Notes: generated by a model from the sequence alone, not told the origin. DNA of 64,000 nt from Chrysophaeum taylorii (GCA_029834535.1 JAQMWT010000398.1:1-64000); one strand, 5' to 3'. Shown: positions 28,550 through 39,806, counted from the stretch's first letter. A program made the numbers and translations.

Positions 28550-29585
28550 TCCTAACTACTAATCGACAGATGTTTGTCTGTCTGTTTGTTTGTCTGTCTG
28601 TCTGTTTGTCCCTCGATTTAGGGTAAGGATCAGGTAAGCGCGAGAGTAAGGATCAGGTAGGCAGGCGCGAGAGCCAGACAGTGGTCCTCCAAGCCGTCTA
28701 CGGCGACCTCGCAGACTATTTCCACGAGCCGCGGCGGCTCTTTCAGCGCGCCATTCTCACGCCCCGTCGAAACGATGTTGTCGATGCTGACAACGCGCGC
28801 ATGACCGCGGCCTTTTTTTCCCGGAGACGAGGCGTCGGAGTTCTTTTCGGCTGACTAGGCCGGGTCGGAAGACGACGCCTCGCTCTTTACAGTAGAGTTT
28901 TCAACTCCCTGAAAACCAACGGCATGCTGACTTTGAGCGCGAGGTTAAAGTCTTCGCAACCTCGACCCGTCGCACGGCCACTGCAACGGTACCAGATACA
29001 TGATCGATCGTGTCGTTGTCACCGAGGCTCCTCCAACCTGTATCCCGTAAGGCCCGCCGACGCCAAGCGATCAACAAGAGCCAGGGCCAGACGCCCCGCG
29101 AGGTCGGCGTCCTCTTGCCCAAGCCCGTCTTCTGTCACGTCCAGCTCTACGTGGCTCTCTGTCGATCGGCAACCCCGAGGATTTGCTCTTCTGGGTCGAC
29201 GACTCCACCCTACCCCACACGTGCTGCGCAATACCGATAAGCCCCCTCCCGGCGTCTACACGCGCACGGTAGGTGAACTTACTGGGACCAGGTGAACTTA
29301 CTGGGGTTAGAGATTGGGACTAGGTGAATTGAGTGACCAGGTGAACTAACTGGGACCAGGTGAACATACTGGGGCTTTTAGAGTAAAGGGTTTTTAGAGT
29401 AAACTCAAAGGTTGGCGGCGCGTGCGGATCAAAGCAGCTTAGATTGGCGGAGGCGAGAGCGACGAGCTCAAAGGAGTTGGTGTGAGCTAGGTGAACTTAC
29501 TGACCAGGTGAACTTATATGAAACTTACTGGGACCAGGTGAACTTACTGGGGTTAGAGATTGGTGAACTTACTGGCCTGCACTTG
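28550..29585 (+). mobile_element. Helitron fragment H1 (3' half of the helicase, decayed)
   Basis: Begins TCCTAACTACTAATCG, passes through a TGTC/TGTT microsatellite, then encodes in shifting frames the C-terminal part of a PIF1-like Helitron helicase: ADYF...RAILTPRRNDVVDADNA, INKSQGQTPREVGVL, PVFCHVQLYVAL and a terminal VYTRT. Reported Helitron helicases have AILT...ND.V..IN, TINKSQGQT and HGQLYVALSR here. The 3' end carries AGGTGAACTTACTGGGACC minisatellite units and stops at CCTGCACTTG. The flanks are A on the left and T on the right, fitting the A/T target. No Rep domain is present, so it is non-autonomous. Confidence 0.78.
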
Positions 29586-29588
29586 TTA

Positions 29589-32465
29589 TTATACTATTCT
29601 CGACGAGTGGCGCCACCGGTCGTGCGCCCGACGACGATATTGTCGTATTTGCTGCTGCTGCCTGGGGCCGTAAAAGTCCGGCCCACTCGCGTAGAATTGA
29701 TTGTAAGGAGCCGCCTGGTGGTGACCCGAGAAGCGGCGGCGACCACCCGACGTAGTAGTATCAAGGATGAGCGCCGCTCGCCGAGGCGGGACCACCAGCG
29801 ACTGCTGGTGCCCAAACAAGTAAGGGTAAGGAGGCTGGAGCGGCGACGGCCCTTGCCATCCGGCTCCACCCGGCGCGAAGATCAGCGGCTGGCTCCAGCA
29901 GCCGCGACGAGCGTGGTCGACGACGGGCGCAGCGCGCCCGTACCGCGGTCTTTTCGTCTCATCGTCGTCATCGCTGTCGTCGGTGTCGTAGGGAGAGCGG
30001 CGCCGCCGCTTGGATGGTGGCAGCGGCGGCGGCGACGACAAGGGACGCAGCGGCCGGGGTATGTCGTCAGCTATTTTTGCGCGAAGGAGCCGGTGGCCCG
30101 GACGGTCGACGTCGACGATAGACGGGTGCTTGTTGTCGGGCAAAAAGAGCGGCGGTTCGGGTTGGTGGCAGCGCGGCGCGCAGAATAGAAAGCAACCCAC
30201 GACCAGCACCAGGCCGACCGCGCACAGCAGCGCCCAGATGAAATAAATCCACGGAAACGCGAGAATGGCGTCGTGCTTCTTCTTCTTCTTCTTCGCGGGC
30301 GTCGGCACCGCCGTCCACAAAGCGCAATACTCGACGGCGGTACGCGGCGTGCCGGCGACAACGATGCGAAACTCGTCGTAGCACGGGGTGGTCGGGGACC
30401 TCGTCGGAGCGAAGGTGGGCCGCGCCGAAGGAGCGAAGGTCGGTCGCGGCGATGGTTTTGACGTCGTGGTGACGCGCGTCGGACCTGGCGTTTTCGGAGA
30501 GAGCGTCGGGCCACGACTTGTTGGATGTGCGGTCGGGCCGGGCGTCGTCTGTTCGAGCTTCGCGGCGGTCGGAAAAAAAAAGGAACTCGGATGCGACGAC
30601 GGCCCGGGCGATGGCGCGAGAAACGAGGGAAGCGGGCTCGTGGGCGTCGCGGTCGGGGCGTAGCAGCAGACGGTGGCTTCGACCGAGGCTCGAAAGAAGC
30701 TCACGCAGTCCGAGACGCTCTCGGTGGTCTCCATCCCGACGACGAGTTCGCCGTCGGAAAAGACGGCGTCGACGGAAATGTTTGCGAAGGCCGCGCAGGC
30801 CTCGTATCCGGGCTCTCTGAAGGTAAGGTAGTCCGAGGCGCCGTCGGCGTCGAGGCACTCGCCCTCAGTCGTGCAGATTCCGGACGTCGCAACGTATTGG
30901 ACGTCGTCGAGAAAAAGGAGCGCTTGTTCGGCGACGCCGTCTTCGACGTCGCCGTTAAAGTCGCCGCTCAGCGAAATGCTCAAGACGGCATCCGAGACGA
31001 CGCAAGAAGCCTCGTCGAAGTCGTCGTCGTCGATCCTGAAGTTATTGATGACCTCGCAGGCTTCGGACATGCACATGCCTTCCTCGGCCCGCGCGTATCT
31101 CGAACACGCCGACGTCGGGAGCGACGACGATGGCGTTGGCGTTGGTCGCCAAATTGGCGCGGGCGTCGTGGGCGCCGGCGTCGTCGGGAGGGGCGTGGGC
31201 TGGGGGTTAGGCTGCAGCGTCGGGATTGGTGTCGGACCCTGCGACGGGCGTCTCGAAGGTATCCGAGTCGGCGTCAGAGTCGGCGTCCGAGTCGGCGCCG
31301 ACGACGGAAAGGTTGTGGGGTTTGGGGTGGGCGCTTTCGTCGTCGGCGTGGACGACGGGAGCGGTGTCGGCACCGAGCTCGACGGCGCTGTTGTCGTCGG
31401 TGTTTCTGACGGGGCGAGCGAAGGACGAGCCGACGGACGAGAGGATGGACGCGAGGTCGAAGGCTCCAAAGAGGGCGCGGCGCTGGGGGTGGGTGACGGC
31501 TCTCGCGTCGGCATGCGGCTCGGAGAAACTGTCGTGGGCTGGAAGGTTGGGCACAATGTCGGCAACGGCGACGGACCGTGTCGCGTCGGCATCCCGGTCG
31601 GGCCTCCGGTCGACGGCCGCCTCGACGGCCAAACCGTCGAGGGTCTCTTCGAGGGCGCTGAGGTCGGGGGCATCGAGGGCCCGCCCGACGGAGCGAGCGT
31701 CGGCTCGCTCGACGGTGCGTTGCAACACACCACGTACTCGAGGGTCGCGCGCGCTCGGAACGCCTCGCAGTCGTCGCTTTCGGCGCCGCCGCGACTTTCG
31801 ACGGCGAGGACTGTCGACGCGGCGAGGGCGTCCCGGACGTCGATGTCTGTCGTCGCCGCGCAACTCGTGTACTCGGAGCACGATCCTGCCAACCCATCGC
31901 AGGTCACAGCAGACTGTACGAGGTCCCTCGTAGCGATAATCAACTGGACGAAATCGACGTCGCCCCCGAACTCGGCCGTCAGCGTCGCGTGCTCCATCAC
32001 GCACCGTTCGTCGTCGAGAATCCCCGGAACCTCGAACTGGTTCACGACCGAACACCCCGCGCTCGTGCAGGTCCCGTCCTCGGTGAGGACGGTGGGCTCG
32101 AAGCATCGCGCCGTGGGCGCGACCGTCGGGCCTCGCGACGTCGGATCGAGGCTTGGCCCGGGACTCGGCCGCGCCGACGGTGCGACAGTCGGTCGTGGCG
32201 TCGGACGCCGACTCGGGTTGCTCGTCTTTGCCGGGGCCTTCGTCGGCATCCGCGTGCTCGGCGTCGCCGTCGGCCGGAGCGTCGGGGCCAGCGTCGGGGC
32301 CGGCGTCGGGGCCGACGTCGGCACGCGGCAACGGAGGTCCAGTGCCGTCTCGCAGTACCCAGGTGTTCGAGCAACTTGGACCACATATTCGCCCGCCGAC
32401 GCGCAGATCGCCGGCAGCAAAGTGGCCTTCCCGGAGAAGAGGGTCACATTCCCCCGCAACAACCT

Positions 32466-32498
<33 letters not shown>

Positions 32499-32648
32499 TT
32501 CTAGGCTCCACGTTGCGGGTATGATGGCCCCGGGATCACCGCCGGTCGCGGCGACCTCCAAGATCACGCTTTCGTCCTGGCACTCGCTTGCGTGCGCTAT
32601 GATGGCCGCGACAACAAGAAGCCTTCTTCCTCCGACGAGCCATAACAT
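29589..32648 (-). CDS. PT-rich secreted or surface protein with two Cys-rich modules and one transmembrane helix
   Basis: About 1019 aa from the ATG at 32648. The N-terminus MLWLVGGRRLLVVAAIIAHASEC is a signal peptide. PT/PS-rich linkers (TPAPTLAPTLRPT and similar), typical of heterokont wall and surface proteins and probably heavily O-glycosylated, separate two homologous modules: residues about 193-305 (CTSAGCSVVNQF...YVVCCNAP) and 513-663 (CMSEACEVINNF...TVCCYAP). Both share C..C.V.N.F, an acidic strand, a mid Cys pair and a terminal CC.AP. A transmembrane helix (IYFIWALLCAVGLVLVVGC, about 800-820) follows. The cytosolic tail has RRRRS and Asp runs and a Gly/Gln/Arg-rich end. The likely role is extracellular adhesion or wall binding, by inference. 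The stop codon lies 3 bp from the end of Helitron H1. Confidence 0.82.
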
Positions 32649-32788
32649 TTCGACGGGAAACGACAACAACGACCCTGATGAGTCAGAGGAGGAGAATCTT
32701 GTTGAACTTGGAGTTGAAGTTCGAGATAATGAATCTATATCGCCGGGGGGAGGGGTGCTGCGCAGTGGCGAAACGAAGGTTCCTTCGG

Positions 32789-32853
32789 GCGACGATGGAG
32801 GCAGGACATTTTTTTTTTTTTAACGACGATGGAGGCAGGACATTTTTTTTTAA
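32789..32853. repeat. tandem 31-34-bp duplication with poly-T
   Basis: CGACGATGGAGGCAGGACAT followed by a T run occurs twice back to back upstream of the surface-protein gene. Confidence 0.85.
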
Positions 32854-33069
32854 AAGGAAGCGTGCTGTTAAAATAGATAGGATAGACCGACGTCGTCCAC
32901 AAGTAGGTGAGGAGCTGAAGGAAGACAATATAAAGAGACGACGGTACCGCGGCGCCGGAGGGAGAATCGAAGAAGAAGAAGAAGAAGAAGATCAATGGAC
33001 ACCGTCGACTCCAGGAGCGGCAAAGGGGGGTAGGTAGTACGCGAGTGGGCGCAAAAGAAATGCGCGAGC

Positions 33070-33077
33070 GTCGCCGT

Positions 33078-33109
<32 letters not shown>

Positions 33110-33285
33110 AGAATAGAAGGAGAAAGAGGCAGCAGTAAGAAAAAGGCGCGCCCGTGCGCTATTGCAATAGAGAGGATAAGAGATAAAGAGCAGGGCCACC
33201 ACGCCTGGGTGCGGAGCACAAACCGAAAGCAGATGTCCCTCTTTTATTCGAGCGTCGTCGTCGTCGTCGTCGTCGTGGTGGTGGA
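33070..33285. repeat. GTC trinucleotide microsatellites between genes
   Basis: Two runs of CGT/GTC (about 33072-33110 and 33254-33279) in non-coding DNA between the surface-protein and membrane-protein genes. Confidence 0.85.
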
Positions 33286-33298
33286 TTGCGTCCGATCG

Positions 33299-34291
33299 TC
33301 ATAGGATGGTGGTTTTGAAAAAGGGGTTGCCAAGAACCGCGCGATACCTCAAAAGCACAAGCATGGCGAAGACGTAGTGGGCGTGCATGAGCTTTCGCCA
33401 GCCGCGGCGGACTTGGAGGTTGATCAGGATACCCTGGACGACGAGGTAGGTGACGATCGGCTGGGAGGCGAGTTTGAGGACGAGGTGGGGAAGGGCGAGG
33501 AAGGAGGCGTAGGCCATGGCGAGATACAAGAGGAAGGTGTGCCGCGGGTTCATGAGTTTTTTGAAGCGGAGCGTGTGGAGAAAAACGGCGATAGAGACGG
33601 TCCCCGTGTTTAGGAGCAGGAGGGGCACGCCCCATCGGCGCATGTCGTCGGGGGTGACGTCGCCGAGGAAGACGAGGTAATTAAACCCAAAGCCCATACA
33701 ATGCTTGCCCCACAAGTAAAAGTACCGAATCAGCTCGGTCCCCGTAAAGTAAAATCGCGACAGTCCTTCCGAGCGGTACCGGAACTGGGTCTTGTGAGTC
33801 GTCGAGAAGCGAGTCGTCGGAAAGAACGGCCTCAACGTCGTGAACGGCAAAAACGCGAACACCACCATCGCGACTTTACCCACCACGCTCCGTTCCAGCA
33901 CCTCGTTCCCCAAGGTGTACCAAATAGCGCCGAACAACGTTTGAAGCTGGTAGAATACGTTCTCTTTTACGAACGTCCGACTCAGGATACCCTTGTCGCT
34001 GAAATACCCCGAATTCTCGTTGTTTGGAAGGAACCGAAACGTCATTGCCGCGCTCACAGCCTGGAACACGCCCACGCCCGCCGGCACGATCGCGCACCGC
34101 GTCCGCGAGAAACGATCGTAGTTGAACGTGTACAACCACCACGAGATTATGTACGACACGAGGAACGTCGCACCCCCGACGCGGTGCGCGCGGAACCGAG
34201 TGCGCCGCGGATCCAGCCCGAAGAACGTCAGCAACGCGAAAGCCCGCCAAGTTTCACTAGGCTTGCTGGGGATGCCATTTCGAAGACACAT
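33299..34291 (-). CDS. polytopic membrane protein, unknown
   Basis: 330 aa from the ATG at 34291; the frame continues upstream to 34483 but through low-support, repeat-like sequence. At least seven hydrophobic segments are visible, among them ATFLVSYIISWWLYTF, AIVPAGVGVFQAVSAAM, VVGKVAMVVFAFLPF, VPLLLLNTGTVSIAVFLHTL, HTFLLYLAMAYASFLALPHLVL and PIVTYLVVQGILINL. Conserved-looking features include FGLDPRRTRFRAHR near the start, the aromatic loop SRFYFTGTELIRYFYLWGKH in the middle, and paired Arg at RRGWRKLMHAHYVFA near the end. I do not recognise the family. TLC/TMEM-like or acyltransferase-type proteins were considered but no defining motif is seen. Confidence 0.68.
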   Translation of the reverse strand: MCLRNGIPSKPSETWRAFALLTFFGLDPRRTRFRAHRVGGATFLVSYIISWWLYTFNYDRFSRTRCAIVPAGVGVFQAVSAAMTFRFLPNNENSGYFSDKGILSRTFVKENVFYQLQTLFGAIWYTLGNEVLERSVVGKVAMVVFAFLPFTTLRPFFPTTRFSTTHKTQFRYRSEGLSRFYFTGTELIRYFYLWGKHCMGFGFNYLVFLGDVTPDDMRRWGVPLLLLNTGTVSIAVFLHTLRFKKLMNPRHTFLLYLAMAYASFLALPHLVLKLASQPIVTYLVVQGILINLQVRRGWRKLMHAHYVFAMLVLLRYRAVLGNPFFKTTIL

Positions 34292-34304
34292 CTTGCTTGG
34301 TGAA

Positions 34305-34335
34305 TATTGCAATATACTGTATTGCAATATACTGA
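34305..34335. repeat. short tandem duplication upstream of the membrane protein start
   Basis: ATTGCAATATACTG occurs twice in tandem (about 34305-34332), each half a near-palindrome ATTGCAAT. It could be a protein-binding site, but that is speculation. Confidence 0.5.
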
Positions 34336-34539
34336 GAACAGGAATTATGCTGACGTCATCGTCGCACCGATCCACGCCAACCTGTAATACTAGACCTACT
34401 ACGTGGTGCGAACTAGGGTAAGCGTCGAAAACATCGGTGTCTAAACTGCCGCGCCGCCGCCGCCGCGGGCGGGCGGTGTCCAAACCGCCGCCGCGCGCGA
34501 CTCCCTCCCTCCGTCCGTCCGAATTTATTTATTTATTTA

Positions 34540-34675
34540 TTTATTCACTCTCCGCCGACCGACCTTTCGGCGCTCCTCGTCTACAGGCCCGTGATTCCGG
34601 ACTGGCTCCTGTCGGTCCGGCCTGGCTCCCATGCTCGGGAGAGGTCTGAAGTTAGTTAGTTAGTTAGTTAGTTAG

Positions 34676-34762
<87 letters not shown>

Positions 34763-35143
34763 TAAATAGCACACCCTGATCGCCGACCGCATGGTTGCGA
34801 TGGAGGACGGTGCCTCATGAATCCTGAGCCTTGCGAGGGCATCCGCCCTCCCGGTGTAGGTTGGCACCTATTCGCCTCTCGCCGTGTCTCGGGCGGGCCG
34901 GTTGGCAGCCGGAACGTTCGCAGTGGGACGGGGTATGGCCGGGGGGCGCAGACGGAAGGTTATCGACGAGTTGGTTGTCAGTCACATCGCGGTCTCCTCG
35001 TCGCATGGCGACAAGCTTGATGATCACTCTCCGCCGACCCACCTTTCGGCGCCCCTCGTCTACAGGCCCGTAATTCCGGACTGGCTCCTGTCGGTCCGGC
35101 CTGGCTCCCATGCTCGGGAGAGGTCTGAAGTTAGTTAGTTAGC
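34540..35143. repeat. paired ~118-bp direct repeats flanking a TTTA microsatellite
   Basis: ACTCTCCGCCGACC... to GAGGTCTGAAGTTAGTTAG occurs at about 34544-34664 and again at 35025-35142 with few differences. Between the copies are a TTTA run of about 85 bp (34676-34764) and ~260 bp of unrecognised sequence. Both copies end in GTTA units, so slippage or template switching at the GTTA/TTTA runs may have made the duplication. Confidence 0.8.
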
Positions 35144-35263
35144 ACACAGAACAACCTCGGTGCTTGCTTGCTTGCTTGCTTGCTTGCTTATAAGGGGACA
35201 CATGAGGGGGGCGAGGGAGAGAAAGAAGCCGCGCGTCTCGAGCGGTTCCCTCCTGTGTTTGTT

Positions 35264-35479
35264 TCATGACGCGGTGTTGGCGTCGACGGGGTCGACCCCC
35301 GCTTGCTCCATGAGCTCGGCGATGGATTTTTCGAGATCGTCAATGCGGTTGCCCATCTCGTCGATTCGACCGACGATCTGCTCGGACATGGTCTCGAAGC
35401 GCTGTTGCATCTGCTCGAGAAGGTTTTTCACGAAAAGCGTCAGGTCCTGAGGCGTCGTCGGTGCCTCCTCACCAGGCAT
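35264..35479 (-). CDS. HSBP1: heat shock factor-binding protein 1
   Basis: 71 aa, the normal size for the family. HSBP1 is a small trimeric coiled-coil protein that binds the trimerisation domain of heat shock factor and attenuates the heat shock response; it also acts in WASH-complex assembly. The sequence shows the family core: [20 protein letters not shown], then [31 protein letters not shown]. The heptad pattern is continuous. The ATG at 35479 directly precedes [11 protein letters not shown], the usual polar leader. The frame extends upstream only through unrelated sequence. Confidence 0.95.
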   Translation of the reverse strand: MPGEEAPTTPQDLTLFVKNLLEQMQQRFETMSEQIVGRIDEMGNRIDDLEKSIAELMEQAGVDPVDANTAS

Positions 35480-35818
35480 GGTTTGCTGCTGCAACAATCG
35501 TTCCTTCTCTTGGCTCGGTCCGCTCGAGTCCTCCCAGAGATGAGATGTGCGGTGCCCGAGTTGTAGAGTAATGGACCGTTCTGAGATTCGTTGGGACCAA
35601 AAAAGCACGATCAATCACGGCGTTAGGAAGGGGTAAAAGTCGCACTGCACGGCAGCGGCAAGGAGGGGATGGTGACACACAGAAGCACGGAAATGACATT
35701 GTCGTTGATCGTCCGGTGCAGGCGTGGCTCTGCCCAGCTTGTTTGTGAGCGCACGACAGGTCATCATCATCATCGTCGGCGGCGGCGGCAGCAGTAGCAG
35801 CATAAACATAATCAGAAT

Positions 35819-37062
35819 CTAATACTCGTTGTTGGCACTGCCATCAAGGAAGAAGGACTCGAGGCGCGCGACGACGAGCTGGCTCGTGATGAAGACTTCG
35901 TCGAGAGTGGCATCGAGGGTCGAGAGGCGAGACTTGATCGCTTTGAGAGCGTGGTCGAAGGCGCGCCTACGCGAAGAAGAAGACAAAAGGAGAATCGCAA
36001 TCAAAAATAAGTCGGATAAAACTCACGGGTCTTCGAAGAGGTCTGGGTCCTCGGGGTTGCGGCGTCGTCTGCGGGACCTCGGCATGGCAAGGAGCACGGC
36101 GAAGGAGTCGTGAGTCTGCGGGCCGCAGAGGAGTGACTTGTACTTCGGAAGCTTGTGGTCGGCGACGTCCTCGAGCGCGGCCTTGGCCGCCGCCCACTGC
36201 GCCGAGGCGATGTCGAGGCCTATGTTGGCCGCCGCGTCGCGCGCCGCGTCGAGGCGGTCGTCGGGGGCGTCGACCGCGTCGAGGGCTTGGCTCGCGCGGT
36301 GCGCGCACCTCGCCGCGTCGGCGACGTCGCGACCGAGGGCGCGCCAGGCGGCGGCGTCGTCGGTGTCGTCGGAAGCGCCGCCCGTCAGCGAGATGACCGC
36401 TGAGAGGGTGGTGCAGAGCACGCGCTGCTCTACGGCTAGAACGGCGCCGACGGCGTCGAGCGTTTGCGCCGATCCGGCGGCGAGGGACCTAAGGTGTTCG
36501 TCGACGTCGTCGGTCGTCCGGCCCAGCTCGAGCGCGCGGTGCTTGATCTCGACGAGCCGCCTCAGCACCTTGGCCGCGGCGATGCGAAGCGCCTCGCACC
36601 GAGCCGCCGCCCTTGACGTCGGCTTCTCGGGGCTCTCCTCCGACGGCCGCCGCGCCGCGTTCCGCCGGAGCTCGTCGACGCGCGCGCCGCACAACCAACA
36701 ACCGTCGTGTTCGCCGAGCCACGCGCGCCAGCACGTCTCACACGCGGCGTGCCGACACCCGACGCTAAAGTACCGCACTCGTTCGTCCGCGCATACCCCG
36801 CAGACGGCCTCGTCGTCAAAGTATGCGAGTGGCGTCGCCGCGTCGGCCTCGGCCGTCCCCGCGTCTGCTGCCGCGAACAGCATCGTCACGCGGTCGACCG
36901 TCTCCTCGATCTTGCTCGTCGGCGCTTCTTCGGTTGCGACCGACGACGACTCTCGGTCTCCGCCTGCGACGAGCCGCAGCCGCGCGCACAGCCGCACCCT
37001 GTTGCCGCAAAGTTTCCGACTACACGCTTACACACGTACGCGAGTTGATTCATGCATTCCAT
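35819..37062 (-). CDS. RING-finger protein (C3HC4), probable E3 ligase, two or three exons
   Basis: The main exon (36027 upward) contains a RING at about residues 65-105: CGVCADERVRYF, then CRHAACETCWRAW and CWLCG, matching C3HC4 zinc ligands. RING domains recruit E2 enzymes for ubiquitin transfer. A long alanine-rich helical region follows, ending in basic SRRRRRR. A 60-nt intron (35967-36026, GTGAGT...GCGTAG) joins in phase to a last exon 35819-35966, which adds a helical tail ending GSANNEY. The 5' end is uncertain: the main frame has no ATG before the RING except one just upstream, but a 43-nt intron with a GTACGT donor would link it to ATGs at 37062 or 37053. The helical part resembles no family I can name. 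Confidence 0.72.
35967..36026 (-). other. intron (60 nt) in the RING-finger gene
   Basis: GTGAGT donor and TTCGCGTAG acceptor on the minus strand with a pyrimidine-rich tract. Splicing keeps the frame and adds about 49 codons. Confidence 0.72.
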
Positions 37063-38802
37063 CGGCTCAAACCCGCCGGATTCTCCGAGTCCTTTCTGGG
37101 AATCACTCCCGACGCCGAGCAGCACCTTGCTCCAAATCTGACTAGGGTAAGCTTACTACTCCTACGAACTTCTCACCCTTCACGAAGTAGAGCGAACCTC
37201 TCCTTGAAGGCCTCGCTAGGTGATCGCACACCGGGGTCGCGCACGATGACGTCAAGCCCTCTAGGGACGAGTCTCCGACGAATCGAGCACTGCGGCAGCT
37301 CCCTCGGATATGTCATTGGCCGCAGCGACACCAAGCACCACCAACCAAGGCGACGGCCGCCGACGATTTTTTTTCCAACTGGGCGTCTGTGACCCGTCTA
37401 AACCCTTCAGCACGCCTCAATAAGTTGGCAACTCCTCTCGCCGACGCCGCAAGCTCCCGGAGCTGCCGGTCGGCCGCGTGCCGAAACGCAGATTTTCCCG
37501 GAATTCGCATCCGAGTAAAACTCGCTTCGCTCTGCGGTGTTCTACGGCGGCCCTGGTTTTTGGTACGGCCTCGTTGTTGGCACATATGTACCTCTTCACC
37601 CCCCTTGCCGCGCCCACCCTGGCAAGCACCGACTGGTATGAAACCTCTCGGCGACGAATTTGCGTTTATCGTTATTGCCATCGCTCATCAAGGTGACGAC
37701 GACGACGACGACGTGGTGGGACAAAAAGCCTTACTGGCACCTCCATCTCAGCTACTGTCGGATTCAGCAGCGCAACGGCTCCCAGGTCGCATCTTGTGGC
37801 TTCGCGCTTCCAAGCAATTTCATTTGCCGAATACGTCGCCTTGCCTCTTCGTGGTCTGCGGCACTGCGTCCGCATATTAGCAGAAAAAAAGTTCAAAAAC
37901 AGGTGTCGAGGCCACGGTTCGACGCGATCGAGAAAGCCCGCAGCTCCGGCACTGGAAAACCGACTCTTGAAACCCAACTCGGAGTTGTTAGCAACAACGA
38001 CAGTATGATTGTGTGTTGTGTGGAACGAGCGCTCGCGACGTCCTCTACTTTACTCGGATTGAAGGGGGAGACTCTTCTCGAGTGTTACCTCTCGCTCTCG
38101 TTTCAAAGACGATTAGGTTTTTTGTAATTCAACACTTTCTCAGTCTGACGAGAACCTTGGACTAGTCAAGGGGGATCGCCGTCGACGGACAGCGTTGTAG
38201 ACATTTACTTGCGATACGCTCGGAATGTGACATGCTCAAGCGCGCCGTGGCCGTGGCGACTCAACGGTGGTCGAGGTGTGCGATTGCGCACTGGTGAGCG
38301 TTCAACACGAGCAGTAAGTATGCTTTGTTGTGTCATCCGACCTCGGGCCTCGTTTAGTCGTGCTGATGTATGAGCTCGTTGTGATTGGTCTTTGTTGTGA
38401 ATCACGAGCGAAGAGGTGGATTCATCCTGCTTTTGGCGAATCGGCCGAAGGTTGCATCGCCGTCGGCGGCGCGGGCACAATCCGCACCGCAGGTCTGTCC
38501 GAGTAATGTCCGAGTAACATGAACATGTCCATTGATATCGCTGACATGGTCAAACGCGAGATCATCCAGAGAGTGCAGGGCTCGGTCGGTTAGTTCTTGT
38601 GCACGAAATGGAAAATAGCGCGTAGTCCACCAGGTAGGTTCGCAAGCCCTCTCGCCTTGCGCATTCGCGCCGCAACAGCCGCCGTCCTGGATGCGTATCG
38701 ATTTATGCTTCTCTTCGTCCGTCTTGAATACGGCGCGATTCTGTGGAGATTCGGTGACACTGTCAACCGCGTTGCGGGTTTCATGTGCGATCCTCCTTAT
38801 CC
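37063..38802. other. gene-poor region of probable decayed repeats
   Basis: Only short frames are present. A segment on the + strand near 37700-37880 loosely resembles a copia RNase H end (SRFQAISFAEYVAL), too weak to annotate. Nothing else is recognised. Confidence 0.45.
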
Positions 38803-38816
38803 AAACAAACCCTCGC
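38803..38816. repeat. 14-bp flanking direct repeat (left)
   Basis: AAACAAACCCTCGC, identical to 41743-41756. The pair flanks the short dispersed repeat together with the Helitron array inside it. This length suits a target-site duplication made by a LINE-type endonuclease. Confidence 0.72.
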
Positions 38817-38932
38817 GATGACCCCGACTAGGTCCCGCGAAATTATCTCCGCCCGTCAGGCACATCCCTCATACCCCACAAACCCACCCACATCCTTCAT
38901 GCTGCCCACACACAACCCCCTCTTAGCAGTCT

Positions 38933-39785
38933 TCCTAACTACTAATCGACAGATGTTTGTCTGTCTGTTTGTCTGTTTGTCTGTTTGTCCCTCGATTTAG
39001 GGTAAGGATCATGTAGGCGCGAGAGTAAGCATCAGGTAGGCGCGAGAGCCAGAAAGTGATCCTCCAAGCCGTCTACGGCGACCTCGCAGACTATTTCCAC
39101 GACCCGCGGCGGCTCTTTCAGCGCGCCATTCTCACGCCCCGTCGAAACGATGTTGTCGATGCTGACAACGCGCGCATGACCGCGGCCTTTTTTTCCCGGA
39201 GACGAGGCGTCGGAGTTCTTTTCGGCTGACTAGGCTGGGTCGGAAGACGACGCCTCGCTCTTTACAGTAGAGTTTTCAACTCCCTGACAACCAACGGCAT
39301 GCTGACTTTGATCGCGAGCTTAATGTCTTCGCAACCTCGACCCGTCGCACGGCCACTGCAACGGTACCAGATACATGATCGATCGTGTCGTTGTCACCGA
39401 GGCTCCTCCAACCTGTATCCCTTAAGGCCCGCCGACGCCAAACGATCAAAGAGCCAGGGCCAGACGCCCCGCGAGGTCGGCGTCCTCTTCCCAAGCCCGT
39501 CTTCTGCCACCGTAGTGACCAGGTGAACTTACTGGGACCAAGTGAACTTACTGGGGTTTTTAGAGTGAACGCAAAGGCTAGCGGCGTGTACGGATCAAAG
39601 CAGCTTAGATTGGCGGAGGTGAGAGCGACGAGCTCGAAGGAGAGTGGGGTGAGTGGGTGTGAGCACGAGTGGGCTTATGCCGAACTTACTGGGGTAAGAG
39701 ATTGGGACTAGGTGAACTTACTGGGACCAGGTGAACTTACTGGGGTTAGAGATTGGGACTAGGTGAACTTACTGGCCTGCACTTG
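38933..39785 (+). mobile_element. Helitron fragment H2 (array unit 1)
   Basis: Same order as H1: TCCTAACTACTAATC start, TGTC/TGTT microsatellite, decayed helicase, AGGTGAACTTACTGG minisatellite and CCTGCACTTG end. A deletion removes sequence after PKPVFCH, so the QLYVAL motif is lost. 853 bp. Confidence 0.8.
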
Positions 39786-39806
39786 TCCTAACTACTAATC
39801 GACAGA

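Noticed and set aside
28900-29295. Small ORFs repeated in each Helitron unit as possible short genes
   Set aside because: They are fragments of a decayed helicase in wrong frames; the real motifs lie in overlapping frames with stops.
34292-34483. N-terminal extension of the polytopic membrane protein
   Set aside because: Runs through repeated ATTGCAATATACTG and Arg-rich low-complexity sequence. The ATG at 34291 is closer to the first conserved-looking segment.
37660-38010. Possible copia RNase H remnant
   Set aside because: Only SRFQAISFAEYVAL resembles the STAEAEYVAL motif. No other pol landmark is near, so it is too weak to annotate.
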